Positions 43,831 to 54,309 of a stretch of 64,000 nucleotides of DNA are shown here, piece after piece. Position 1 is the stretch's first letter. The number at the start of each line of letters is the position of its first letter. The notes under the pieces were generated by a model. The model saw only the letters and a program-made list of their open reading frames with translations, did not search any database and had not been told where the DNA came from. Made by a program: the position numbers and the translations under genes. The DNA is from Sepiola atlantica (taxonomy: Eukaryota > Mollusca > Cephalopoda > Sepiida > Sepiolidae), in NCBI GenBank assembly GCA_963556195.1, contig OY744517.1, positions 88,102,714 to 88,166,713 of the forward strand. The letters run 5' to 3'.

Positions 43831-45038
43831 ATTTTTTATGAAGGTTGTGCAATAGTTCAAATGAATAATAATGTCTGTATTGTTCATCTCAATGTTCAAT
43901 AACATTCTAGAAACAGAAAAAAGAACTATAATTTTAAATGAATAGAAAGAAACGTAATAACTGAATGAAACGAATGAAAGCAACATCTGAGGAAATGGTC
44001 GATTTATTTTTAGTTTTAGAAACATATTTACTGAACTGAAGTCTAATGCAACCGCAATTATTTTCTATCCATAACCGAGTTGTTAACCTCGGATCGGTAA
44101 GCATGTCAACCACTTTGATATTTGACAACGGCAAATTGTCACCAGACAAAGGCTTGTGGTATGACACATATCGAAATATAGATTTTAAAAACAACGATGA
44201 CGAAGTCAATCAATGAATAAAACGAATAAAAAAGGCGAAAAAGATATTCACTGTTTGCGTTTCAGAATTGATTTTGTCTAAAGCTTATTTGAATGACAAA
44301 ACCAAATCCTATTTAAGCAACATTCGCGTCTCTCGTAGCTTAAAATAGTACCAATTAAACCATCTTTCGTCTTATTTTGGTTTGTTTCTTTGCATGATGG
44401 ATTGCTTTTAATCATTTGAATTTCCCGATACAATACAAGTATTGATTGGCAAGGTTAACCGATGTTGTCCGACATCAGGGTTTTATATAGTACTAAAATT
44501 AATAACAGTGAGCGTAGGTATATACATTCATTTTGGGTGCCTGCTCGTACCTACTAATTGCTGACATTTGAATCAAACTGTGAATCATACCTGATAACTT
44601 GATCTCTATTATAAACAGTCAAAGTAATATACAAGAACAAGCTACCTTGGTGTCTGAAAGAAACAGTAATAAAGAGGTTTACTCTACCCTTTCCTTGTCT
44701 TGTGACTGTAATAGAATCAGCCATTTTGTTTTTAGGTGTAAAAGTCCACCCCCCCCTCTCGTGTCCATATATTCCTTCTGTTGTACAATAGGATTCACTC
44801 TTGTCAATAAGCCTTTCCTGTATACTCTCTTTCATTATTTATTTCTGCTTCACCCATAAGTAATGGAAGACCATCAGATTATAATGTTACCTAAATTATA
44901 TAAAGGATTTAAAAAGAATGCATAAAGCAACGCTAAAAGTTAAAAACAATCATAGAAAAAGAATTCAATTTCATTTTTGAAAATCAATGTATGATTCCAT
45001 CTCTCTCTGGGGGTCAGTTTTGTTTTGTCTGTTTTATG
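43831..45038. other. No gene recognised
   Basis: Minus-strand frames at 43783-44209 and 44554-44835 have no motif, splice or poly(A) support. Confidence 0.4.
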
Positions 45039-45070
45039 AACTAGTTGTAACTACCTGGCATTGCCAGGGA
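45039..45070 (-). mobile_element. Helitron-like 3' terminus
   Basis: The minus strand reads CCCTGGCAATGCCAGGTAGT then TACAACTAGT: a CCTGGC/GCCAGG hairpin about 10 nt before a CTAGT end, the classic Helitron 3' structure. The element body would extend to higher coordinates. Its 5' end was not found. Confidence 0.6.
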
Positions 45071-45954
45071 GTCTGGTATCTTTATTTTTTTTAAGAAGAA
45101 ATGAAACAAAATCGAGATTGGTTTCTATTTTCTTTTCAGTATAATAAAGAACAGTGAAGTAAAAATAAATTTTAAAAACTTACAGATTCATTGATTTCAG
45201 GATAATCAGCAGCCAGTTGGTAGACACTGCGTATTTTAATCGAAAATATTTTATGAATTTTTCCCACATTAAAAACTGACCTTGTGTCTTACTTTCCCCC
45301 GTGGGGAGACAAGTAGATATGAACAGAGAGTTATGTTTTCTTTAAAAAAAAAAAAATTTAAATGAAGATCGATTTTCTATACTTTTAAAAAGTTCGGGAC
45401 GTGAACCATTTTGGAGATATTTAATGCAGAAACACCACACCTAATGTGAACCGTTCGCAGGATACGATTAATTAAACACAAGTTGCTATCTTACCCATAG
45501 CTGGGGGTAATTGCGGCTTCATATCTTTCCCAACAGTATTAGTGCTTTAATGACCACGGTAGGTCTGCTAGAATTATAAACCAGCATAGGCAATTCTGTA
45601 AACCACGACATTAGGGCACCCTGTTCATCGTAAAATATCAAAATATGGATTACTCCTCAATTATATTACTATATAACCTAGTACTACCTGTTATATATTA
45701 TTTACAGAGGACAATATGAATTTCAAAGCAGGTGGATTCTCATCACTTTGTATAGCACCAATCTGTATTCATATTTGCTTTTAACTTGTGCCAAAAATGT
45801 TTGTTTCACGGCATATCAACCCTTGTCTGGATCTAATCATTTTGGTAAAAGCTTTTTTATGCTACAAGTCCTTATTTTTTCTAGATATTTATTCATGCTG
45901 TTTGCTTGAACTTGTTATTTATGATGTAAATTTTTATATATATATATATATATA
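45071..45954. other. No gene recognised
   Basis: May include Helitron body. No frame or repeat partner seen. Confidence 0.4.
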
Positions 45955-46201
45955 TTACATGGTAAACAGCTGATGATCCCCGTGTTAATATTAGCCGCTG
46001 AAGGTCTCCTGTTTTTGTTTCACTCTTAGATAATTAACCCCCCCCTTTTTTTTTTTTTTTTTTACTTATATTTTTTTCATTTATCAATTTTCCAACCAAT
46101 GTTAAGTCTGCAATATCTTGGATTTAGTTAGTTTGTCTGGGAATTTAAACTGCATTTTACATATTTTCATTTTTTTTTTTTTAATGACTCAAAGCTTCTT
46201 T

Positions 46202-46203
<2 letters not shown>
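45955..46203 (-). repeat. (TA)n-anchored repeat R4, copy 2
   Basis: The minus strand starts at the (TA)n edge with GTCTAAAGAAGCTTTGAGTC, then AATGCAGTTTAAATTCCCAG, AACTAACTAAATCCAAGAT, GTGAAACAAAAACAGGAG and CATCAGCTGTTTACCATGTA. It corresponds along its length to 60200-60450. Confidence 0.72.

Positions 46204-46205
<2 letters not shown>

Positions 46206-46255
<50 letters not shown>
46206..46255. repeat. (TA)n array between inverted R4 copies
   Basis: Pure dinucleotide run. Confidence 0.97.
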
Positions 46256-46260
<5 letters not shown>

Positions 46261-46480
46261 GGAAGTTTCTCAACCATTAAAACTATATAAAAAATAAAAT
46301 AAAACATTTTAGTCCCAAGTCGTTCGGTGGAAAATCAATTTTTTGTAAGTCAATTTTCTTTTTGCAGTCACTATATTCGTTTGCTTCCAAGAATTTACGC
46401 TAATCTTAACATTATTTAAGGGATCATCAGTTGTTTACCATGAAAAACTGTTTCGGGAATTTAAAAACAAAACAGTATTT
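46256..46480 (+). repeat. (TA)n-anchored repeat R4, degenerate copy 3
   Basis: Starts at the other edge of the same (TA)n with GTCTCGGAAG, and later shares GGGATCATCAGTTGTTTACC and ATTTAAAAACAAAAC with the other copies. Inverted relative to 45955-46203. Confidence 0.5.
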
Positions 46481-46499
46481 TATTTCATATATATATCTA

Positions 46500-46872
46500 T
46501 ATTATTGCAAAGACAGATATCTATTGGCCTTAGTCTTCAAAAGGCCAAGGCTATAGGTAAGAGGATAACAGTCAACAGGAAAAGAGTTTCACAAAGCTGC
46601 AGTTATTGAGAAAAAGCTACTCGAATAGGAAGCTGAATTACAATGAAGTATCAAAACAGCGAATTGATGGAGACCACTAGACCAACGAGTTAAACAAGCT
46701 GGAACAAAGGAAGCAAGGGATAGATCAGAAAATTCTGAAGAACACATGCCATAATAGTATTTATAGAAAAAAAACTCAGACTAGCACCATCATGTCTGTG
46801 CAGAAAAGAAGAAAGGGTGGGACCAATTAACTTTCAGATACGTTTCTGTACTTTATCAAGAACCCTCAAATG
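46500..46872 (-). pseudogene. 3' end of a jockey/CR1-like LINE
   Basis: Aligns with 12195-12615 of the longer LINE copy, including the segment encoding SFFP..AGLWNS-type text and the end near CTTGGCCTTTTGAAGAC in reverse. Only the last ~370 bp is present, as expected from 5' truncation during target-primed reverse transcription. Frame decayed. Confidence 0.78.
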
Positions 46873-47696
46873 GGACAGATGAAGTTTCATGTCATACCCA
46901 GGATTGATTCTATTTAAGCGATGGAACTTTGGTGTTTGGCTGTGTCATCCATCGTGGACAGGTTTGGCACTAAACAACTCGACTAACAGTGCTTTGGTAA
47001 AACTCCAGGAAGAGTCGGCATCAGGATCCGTCTTCCTGTGGTCGTATTTACCTCTACACATTCGGACTTCTCCATTGAATGCAGTTTTATATCATAACCA
47101 GAAAAGAGTCTATCCCTCACATATATAAAACCCTGAAAGGTATTACTACAGATCAAAATTGACATAGAAATAATATCAAACAACGGTTAATTCCAGATCT
47201 TCAAAATGTGAACATTACCACAAGATGCTGTTTTAAGCCCTACACAGAAGAGAGATTCCATTTAGCTCAGAGACGGAACCCTGGCAGGTATTACAACTCT
47301 GGTCAATGTGGATCAGGATGTTACGGTAACACAGATTACTCCACACTCACCAAAGTTCCCAAATTAGAGCTTCACCATCCAAACTTGTAAATACAAGAAC
47401 ACTAGGGTGTTGAATACAGTTTTCTGGGACATGTTTACTCTTTCTACTTACTGCTACACACGCTTTTTCCCTCTGGTTAATATTTCCACATTATTTTCCT
47501 CCTGAACCTCATGAAGTTAAACTAAGTTAATTGTAAACCACAGTCACACATAATAGTCTATTTAGTAAAGTCTTTATATTTTCTTTTCAATTAATACTAT
47601 AATGCGTTAAAGTGCAGGAAATCATTATCTCTGTGGCATTTGATGATAATAATCTAGTAATATTGTAATATTGAATTAATGGATTTTTTAATCTAA
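46873..47696. other. No gene recognised
   Basis: Frames at 46889-47128 and 47208-47390 contain no recognisable domain. Composition near 47200-47400 is closer to coding than the surroundings, so a decayed host or transposon exon cannot be excluded. Confidence 0.35.
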
Positions 47697-47747
47697 GTCT
47701 CTCTCTCTCTCTCTCTCTCTCTGTATATATATATATATATATATATA
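47697..47747. repeat. (CT)n-(TA)n compound microsatellite
   Basis: TCTCTCTCTCTCTCTCTCTC passes into (TA)n. Confidence 0.95.
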
Positions 47748-47862
47748 AAGAATTAAGAAAATACTGAAGTAGGAATATCTGACGATTGAATCTAAGGGAG
47801 AAATAAAACCAGTTGTAATGTTGAGATTTATGGTTAGCTCTAACTTCAAGAAGTGTATCAGC

Positions 47863-47867
<5 letters not shown>

Positions 47868-47915
<48 letters not shown>
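47868..47915. repeat. (TA)n array
   Basis: Pure dinucleotide run. Confidence 0.97.
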
Positions 47916-47918
<3 letters not shown>

Positions 47919-48000
47919 AAGGAGTACGGCTACCAACATTTGTAAAAAGTTTTTTTCAACATTTATTTATTATTCTGTTATTTTATCATTTTATAATTTT

Positions 48001-48041
48001 ATATAACGCGTTTCAAGCGGTGGTCCGCTCTAATCAGATAT
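48001..48041 (-). ncRNA. Hammerhead-like motif with a mutated core
   Basis: The minus strand gives CTGATTA (complement of 48031-48037), then GAGCGG-ACCA-CCGCTT forming a 6-pair helix II with one G-U, GAAA (48011-48014), a CGCG helix III, a GUU site, and ATAT/ATAT for helix I. The fixed G8 of the CUGANGA box is U, which should abolish catalysis. It sits about 85 bp from a (TA)n array. Confidence 0.55.
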
Positions 48042-48099
48042 GTAAATCCATTTGAAGAAATTTCTTTCGATTTGAAAGAGTCGTCATTCCAAAAAAAAA

Positions 48100-48743
48100 T
48101 ATAGAAGAGAACCCTGAAGGATTTTCACGTTGGCCATCCGGGGACAAATAGGAAGAAAAGGTCAATGCGCAGCTACGTGTACAAGCTTTAAATGGGCCAG
48201 GACATTAAAAACATCGTAAATACGTATAAAGGCTGTACCTTGGCGGCAAAGGCACCTCATATCAAACATAGTCCGTGGCCAAAGACGAACCGACCTTGGT
48301 CAAGGATACACATGGATTTTGAGGGCCTGTTAGAGGGGTTTTAGTATCGAATTGTTGTTTATAGTTTTTTCAAATGGCCCGAAGTGTCACGATGTAAAAA
48401 AGCCTAATACGGAGGTAGCGATAAACTTCCTTCACCAACTGTTCGCTCGTTTTGTTTGGTTAGTGACAATCGAACGCAATTTACGTCCTCCGCCTTTAAA
48501 GAATTCTGTGCGATGTTCCAGATAAGACACATCACGACCCCCCCGTACCATCCTAGATAAAACGGCCAGGCACTCCACAGGAAGAAGAAGTTATAGACAT
48601 CATATACGATACTTTCGGCATACCAGTACCCCAAGCAGACCCAGAAAAGCGGTCATCTAAAAGAAAACGGAAGTCTCCCGATCGTATCAATCCAAAAAGA
48701 AAACGATATTGATACTCTTGAGGAGGTAAGGCTTGAGAGGGTG
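48100..48743 (+). pseudogene. Ty3/gypsy-like integrase remnant and Pol C-terminus
   Basis: The integrase core begins near 48270 (WPKTNRPWSRIHMDFEG, first catalytic D), continues FFKWPEVSRCKK and, near 48460, [17 protein letters not shown] (second D), then [12 protein letters not shown]. The third catalytic E region reads NGQALH in place of the usual NGQAER. A large deletion follows. The true C-terminal end is still readable near 48567-48712 (EEEVIDIIYDTFGIPVPQAD and a lysine/arginine-rich tail ending in TGA at 48710). A purine-rich tract then leads to the LTR at 48744. Stops and frame changes show it is dead. Confidence 0.85.
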
Positions 48744-49358
48744 TGTTATGATAGCTTGCCTATAACGGACTTTGGAATCTTCCATTCACAATAAATACCG
48801 GAAGCATCTGCTTCTCAGTGTTGAGGCCAACCCCAGCACGATCAGTCTCTCCTTAACTTTGGTTGAGTGTGGACGTTGGGATGGTGTAAAGTAATACCAG
48901 TCGATGATTCGTTCTCGACAATTAGTCCGGCAGGAACTGGGCCATTTCGGTGGCCTTTTACCTGTCGGGCTGAGGTATACTATCCTGAGTTGTCCTAGGA
49001 GGGGTACCCTCCCAGACCTTGCCTCCCCTCTTTGGGGTGGAGTAAGTTCATTGTTTACTGCCTGAGGCGCCCTGACCGAGGAATGCCGACGGGGCTGCCC
49101 AGGCTATATTTGCTAGGCCAGAGTGCTCCTTGTTTAGGGGCGCTGGCTTGACCCTTCCTCCACCTTCCGACCTTGTGTCACGTATTGCTGCGGTGGGAAG
49201 CAATTAAATACCTGAATCAACCTCATTCTATACTGGCAGTCAGGACTGACGTACCACCACTCTTGTTTCTCTGTTGTATTATATTTTCTCCAATATACGT
49301 GTTTTACCTAAACCCCGAGTTCGTGTTCTCATCCCGGCTCCTTTACAGGGCCACAACA
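48744..49358 (+). mobile_element. 3' LTR of the gypsy-like element, 615 bp, containing a SINE-like body
   Basis: Begins TGTTATGATAGCTTGCCTAT right after a polypurine tract and ends CTTTACAGGGCCACAACA, with TG...CA ends. From about 48960 to 49195 it carries the U2-SINE body: CCTCCCAGACCTTGCCTCCC, GGGGTGGAGTAAGTT, ACTGCCTGAGGCGCC, GAATGCCGACGGGGCTGCCC and CCGACCTTGTGTCAC. The U2 head is absent. In its place 48789-48920 starts TTCTCAGTGTTGAGGCCAAC. The last 100 bp match 37173-37275 and 59180-59279. Confidence 0.8.
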
Positions 49359-49599
49359 CTTACACTCCTATAACGTTTACTATATATTTTGTAAACTTCA
49401 TAGAAAATACGTCCAGTAGTTTTTGCATCCATGCGTGTATTTATTTTCAAATAAAACAATCAAAATATATGCTAACTATGATTTAGATGGTCTAACAAAA
49501 GGTTATTGATTACGCTATGCACTCAAACCATGAGTATTATTATTTTTATTAAAACTGTGTTCTGCGGCTACAGTAGTCAAATGACATCCTGTAGCTGCA
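49359..49599. other. Flanking DNA, no feature
   Basis: No motif seen. Confidence 0.4.
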
Positions 49600-50160
49600 A
49601 TCAGTCCTCCATGCTAGTCCCAGGCCATCTGGCCTTGTCATGCGCAAGTTGTCGTAGGCAATGAAGTTGTTTCGTTGTACATAGTGGTTCTAGTCCCGCC
49701 TGCTTGAGGTCAGCACGTAGTGTGCCCAGCACATTTGTGCAGTGCCGTCCTAGTCGCGGTTGGTAGGCTTGCGAGCCAGTAACGGCAAAGTCTAGTGCCC
49801 TCTGTACGGGAGTGTCAGGTCCATTCGTAGGACATGGCCTAACATAGACCATCTTTGTTCAGCGACCTTTGTGGAGAGGGGTTTTTCGTTGCACAGCTTG
49901 TATAGTGCCTTGTTGCTGATAAGTTTTTTCGGCCAGCAGTGACCTGTGATGGAACGGAGGTGTCTGCGGTTGCACGCATCCAGCTTGTCAAGTATGGCTT
50001 TTGTTATTGCCCAGTTGTTGCTATTGTAGAGCATGATGGACACGCAGTACGCATTATAGAGACAGAGTCTAGTCTTCAATGGGATCTTGGTTCGTCGGCT
50101 CCAGATTTTATGTAATGAATGAAACGCTACATCGCCATGTATAAACCATGAGTACACCCA
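49600..50160 (-). pseudogene. Non-LTR reverse transcriptase C-terminal fragment
   Basis: The minus strand reads LHKIWSRRTKIPLKTRLCLY, NAYCVSIMLYNSNNWAITKA, LDKLDACNRRHLRSITGH and RWSMLGHVLRMD: the post-catalytic region of LINE RTs (the IL.YG.E.W block in variant form). A frame change near 49800 separates this from a continuing part, PRLGRHCTNVLGTLRADLKQ. The catalytic core is absent. It differs from the jockey/CR1-like tails in this window, so it is a further LINE family. Confidence 0.82.
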
Positions 50161-51743
50161 TTTAATATTTCAACTAGGAGACACACATCTGTTAATAAAT
50201 CAATTATCTATCAAAGAATATGTTGGTCAAGGTAAGTGCATGATGATTACTGTAAGAAGCATGCAGCCGACCTTTGATAGCAGTCAAGATAATTCTCCAC
50301 AATCCTTGGAGGAAAGCAGTATACATGCATGCATGATAACACTGATCAGCAATAAAGATATATTTCAAAGCTGATTGCAATATTTATGATTAAATGACTT
50401 TAAAGAACTAAATTATTACGGAGAGTCATCTTGAGGACACCCTTATGCCTCTGTAACATGATTTGCCAGTTGCAAGCGTATTATTAGGTATGATTGACAG
50501 TGTGACGTTAGAGTGAATTTAAGTCAATATGAGAAGTAAATAACTTATTGGTTAGTTTTATCATGTGATATAAGAAATATTTTAAACCGAGTTTTTCAGT
50601 TAGTGAGTAAATGTTAGTTACAAATTACATAATGTTACGTCCTTAGAATTTATTATGTTGAGAACTCGTGTGAGAGCGGTCAAGCTGAAAGCAACTTTTA
50701 GTTAAGGACGTGAATATCCAAATAGTTTAGTAAATATTTTTAAAGGTGAAAACGTCATCGACTTAAAAACACGTTCAAGTTACCCACCCGAAAAAAAAAA
50801 CAGTCAACAGAAAATATCTTCGACCCATGAGAAAAAAAAGTGATCAATCACTTTAGCCCCATTGAGGTGATTTGCAACTTAAGGTCAAACTAGAAGAATG
50901 CCATAACTACTACTAACTGATGTCCATCGTGTCCAATGATGAATTCCTTCCAATTATATTTTTCCGGACGGGTCTGCTTTTTTGCAAGTTTATCGCAGCT
51001 GGCTTATGGGATTACTCTGATATTAATGTTTATCTTGATGGTTCACTTGTACTTCAAATTAGACCGGCCAATGTTGTAGACACCTCAGTTAGTTAAAAGA
51101 ACAGTGTCTGAAGCAAATAATTTTCCAACATGACTACAACAAAATCTTAGACCCTCTTTCTATTTAAAGCATTACCTGGTGGAATACAACTAACATAAAT
51201 ATATGAATTTCCTATATTGTAAACAGATATTGTGAACTCATACAATTGTAGCATAGTGTGAGGTGTTCTTTGATCTCCATTGTGGACAACTGGCCTGTGT
51301 TGTGTTGTGAACACAAAACAGTCGTTCGTCTCTCTCTAAAGTAGTTCGTGATGCGGCATTAGAAGTTTCTGTGTCCTCTCTCCTTGCAGCTGTGACAATA
51401 TAACAAATAAACAAACGCCAACAACATATTGATCAATGGTTTCATGCTCTTTGATGTTTATTTTTATTTTTTACAGCTCTGTAGTGTTACATACAAGCTT
51501 CCCACCATCCACTTCCATGAGGGGGGGGGGGAACGGAGTTTCAAAAAAGAAAACGGAATCCAATCAACTCACCTGCCAAAGAGAAAGATTTTCCTCTCTT
51601 CGGACTTTGTGCCTTTGACACAACTTCCGGTACACGTCACGTAACTTTCGTTCTACTCTAAACTTTTAATGGAATTTTCCATTCTCTTAATTCTCAACAT
51701 ACATGGAAAATTTTCAATTCTAACCTAATTCTATTTCACACAG
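50161..51743. other. No gene recognised; possible intron upstream of an exon
   Basis: The frames at 51429-51644 are not convincing. If 51744-52016 is a real terminal exon, this is the 3' part of its intron. No upstream exon was identified. Confidence 0.4.
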
Positions 51744-52016
51744 TTTCATCTAAATATTGCTACACAAAGTTTTAAGCTAGAACTTTTGCATTCCCGCCTA
51801 CAATCAGTTTCCAACAACAATTCGAAAGACGAGTCTTATGATCAGGAACTGAGTGCCGTACACCAGGATACACCTTTAGCTCCTTCACACACTACAAGCC
51901 ATGGGGCAGCTACAAATAATGAGAATGAAGTAACTCCAATATCAGAGGTAATTGCATCTCCTCCTACAGGACATGAAGCAAACAAACCTGATAATGCGAA
52001 TTACATGCCTCAATGA
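51744..52016 (+). CDS. Candidate terminal coding exon of a host gene
   Basis: A good acceptor (CTAACCTAATTCTATTTCAC then ACAG, with a CTAAC branch-like site) is followed directly by a frame open from the first base. It encodes 90 residues beginning FHLNIATQSFKLELLHSRLQ and ending KPDNANYMPQ, then TGA (52014). The composition is rich in S, N, T, E, D and P with no low-complexity repeat, as in a disordered cytoplasmic tail. An AATAAA lies at 52457, about 440 bp downstream. I do not recognise the protein. No upstream exon was found and no internal initiator ATG is needed if it is spliced. It could still be a chance frame. Confidence 0.4.
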   Translation, partial: FHLNIATQSFKLELLHSRLQSVSNNNSKDESYDQELSAVHQDTPLAPSHTTSHGAATNNENEVTPISEVIASPPTGHEANKPDNANYMPQ

Positions 52017-52621
52017 AAAATGAATAATATTCCAGCATAATTGTGTTGTGAATGAATTGCTATTAATAGGGAAACTGAATGCATTTCGAGAGTCCTATGT
52101 GTATGTGAGGAGAAGAATAGACAGTTATAGATAAAAAACAATGACTATAAAAGGAGTGGGCATACAGTAGGCAGGACCTTCTTTTGTTTTGTTTTTTGTC
52201 AGCATTGATTTGACACAAGCCTTGTGACTGCCAAGGTTAACAGAAGGAAAGACAGAAGAAGATAGTAAGCAAGCTGTGAAAGGAAGAGAATAAGAAACCT
52301 AGTCAGAACGGAAAAAAAGAAAAGAAAAGAAAGAGAAGTAATTTGTTTAATAGTTTTATCTCAGACACAGAAAGTGTTGAGTACAATCCTTCATTTCCTA
52401 TTCATTTAAAGCACAACATCGTAAACACCATTCATCTTTAAAAGATTACATTGTGCAATAAAAATAACCTAAACATTTCTGATTGGCAATATATTTTCAT
52501 GAACCAAACAATTTAAAAGGGAATGTATTTTTCAGCAGGCATATGTCTTACTTAACCTCATTTGATTGGAAGAGTCTATTGTGAATATCACTATACACAT
52601 TTAAGATATATTAATAATGGC
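52017..52621 (+). other. Possible 3' UTR of the candidate exon
   Basis: AATAAA at 52457-52462. Otherwise no feature. Confidence 0.3.
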
Positions 52622-52644
52622 AACATCGGGTCGGATCAGCTAGT
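52622..52644 (+). mobile_element. Helitron-like 3' terminus
   Basis: CATCGGGTCGGATCAGCTAGT ends in CTAGT and resembles the end at 16035-16054. It is followed directly by a (TA)n array. Confidence 0.4.
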
Positions 52645-52645
52645 A

Positions 52646-52684
<39 letters not shown>

Positions 52685-52690
52685 TATACA
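52645..52690. repeat. (TA)n array
   Basis: Dinucleotide run with one GTATA interruption. Confidence 0.9.
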
Positions 52691-52734
52691 AAATAAACAA
52701 ACAAAAAGATCCTACCTAATACATTACTTTTTCC

Positions 52735-52825
52735 TGACTGTAGAATCAAAATGACACTTACCAGCGTAAGGTCTCCAACTAGCATTCAGCTTGAATCAAG
52801 CAATATTTATACACCCTGCTCTTAT
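52735..52825 (+). repeat. Direct repeat, copy 1
   Basis: AAATGACACTTACC.GCG, then GGTGTCC-like text and GAAGCAATATTTATACACC match 53695-53805. The pair flanks a U2-headed SINE. Confidence 0.6.
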
Positions 52826-53116
52826 TCGTCTACCCTACTATTTCAGTCACAGGAAAAGGTGTATGTTTACCTTTCTCAAGGGTATTGAAAACGTGACTTT
52901 TTACATGAATTCGCAAACATATGGCACCTGGTATTTTCTCCATTTAAGGGTTTATGTGTCTTAACTTCAGTGATCCCACAAAACGCGAATTCGACAAAAT
53001 TGTTATCTATTTCATTTTTCTCCTTTATTATTCTGCCTAAAGTCCTGATTTTTGATGTTGTAAAAAGAATTGCTCGCCCGCAGTCAAAAATAACATGAGC
53101 AAACGACCAAAGTCAT

Positions 53117-53456
53117 TCCTTTTGGCTAAGATCAAAGTGTAGTATCTGTTCGAATGGATACTACACCCCCATAGACTGGTATTGTCTTGGCCTTCAGGGC
53201 TTGATTTACGCCGGTCTATGGGTCGGTCCTGTGCAGTTCTAGGAGGTCCACCCTCCCAGGCTTCGCCTCCTCTCTTTGGGGAGGAGTAAGTTTATTGCTT
53301 ACTGCCTGAGGCGCCCCTACCGGGGAATGCCGACGGGGCTGCCCAGGCAATTTTTAAACCCCACTTTCCCGACCCGACCTTGGGTCACATTTTACTTGTG
53401 GGAGTAAGATAAAAACTGGCCTTGTGCCTAACTCCTGGAGAGGAGTTAATCAATAC
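53117..53456 (+). mobile_element. U2 snRNA-headed SINE-like element
   Basis: The head starts inside the U2 sequence (CCTTTTGGCTAAGATCAAAG) and has a perfect 10-pair hairpin (GTGTAGTATC 53137-53146, GATACTACAC 53157-53166). The body is close to unit 3 of the array at 8722-9812, including the same internal short deletion and the same end TCCTGGAGAGGAGTTAATCA. Relatively young by similarity. Confidence 0.78.
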
Positions 53457-53694
53457 TTGACATAGCAATAACCACAAAACGAAGGAATAGAGACAATTAT
53501 ATTACATGTAGGAAATACATGAGTTCGAAATGTAGAAAAACTATTTTTTTAGAGAGAAAAAGCAATCAAATTGCAGACAGTGTACTGAACATGTTCGTTG
53601 GAAATACATAATTTATAACAAACTAGTCAGAAATTATGTTATGTCTACATTTTAAAGCCAAATCTTAGCCTAATACTGTGAGATATACATCAAT

Positions 53695-53805
53695 CTTGTA
53701 AAATCCAAATGACACTTACCGGCGGCATAAGGGCTCAAACTGGTGTCCAGTTGACAGCAAACTTGCTTAAATGAAGCAATATTTATACACCAGAATATTT
53801 GTCTC
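53695..53805 (+). repeat. Direct repeat, copy 2
   Basis: Partner of 52735-52825. Slightly longer, with a CCAGTTGACAGCAAACTTGC insertion. Confidence 0.6.
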
Positions 53806-53929
53806 ATGGAGACAGCACCCCACGAGAGAGCAGCTCTACAAACAATTCTTCAGATCTCAGCCTTGACCAGGGAAAGGAGAACAAGATTTACTGGTTAGGG
53901 GTTAAGGATAAAATCATTAGCGATGTTTT

Positions 53930-54085
53930 TTTGTTGATGCCAAAACAGGAATGTGGCTCAGTGGGGGACCACACAGAATCTACATCAAGCAACTAGCAGA
54001 AGACTCAGACTGCACTTATGAAGACCTACCAGGTGTGGTGGAGGATAGAGTGAGCTGGCGTGAGAAAGTCAGGAGGAGACTACCA
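53930..54085 (+). pseudogene. LINE C-terminal end fragment
   Basis: The plus strand reads GGPHRIYIKQLAEDSDCTYE, DLPGVVEDRVSWREKVRR. It matches the RGRP..TYI..L..D..C....L......R..WR..V end found in many animal LINEs. About 45 residues; no RT nearby. Confidence 0.65.
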
Positions 54086-54309
54086 CAACTAGATGATGGG
54101 AACAATGTCCACTCATGGACTAGCAACCAATAAGAACTCAGAGAATGGACTTGTTTATATTAGCACAATAGAACATCCCAGCCTGCTTATATACCAATGC
54201 TTGGGTTTCTGATCTCTGTCAGTTCTAGCTCAATTGGTCAGACAGCTGAGCGCTGCTTACTAAATTAAGTACTGACTAGTTACTAACTGCAGTTGACTGA
54301 ATAACAAGC

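Noticed and set aside
54215..54300. tRNA gene suggested by TAGCTCAATTGGTCAGA
   Set aside because: A-box-like sequence only. No B box at the right distance and no cloverleaf could be drawn.
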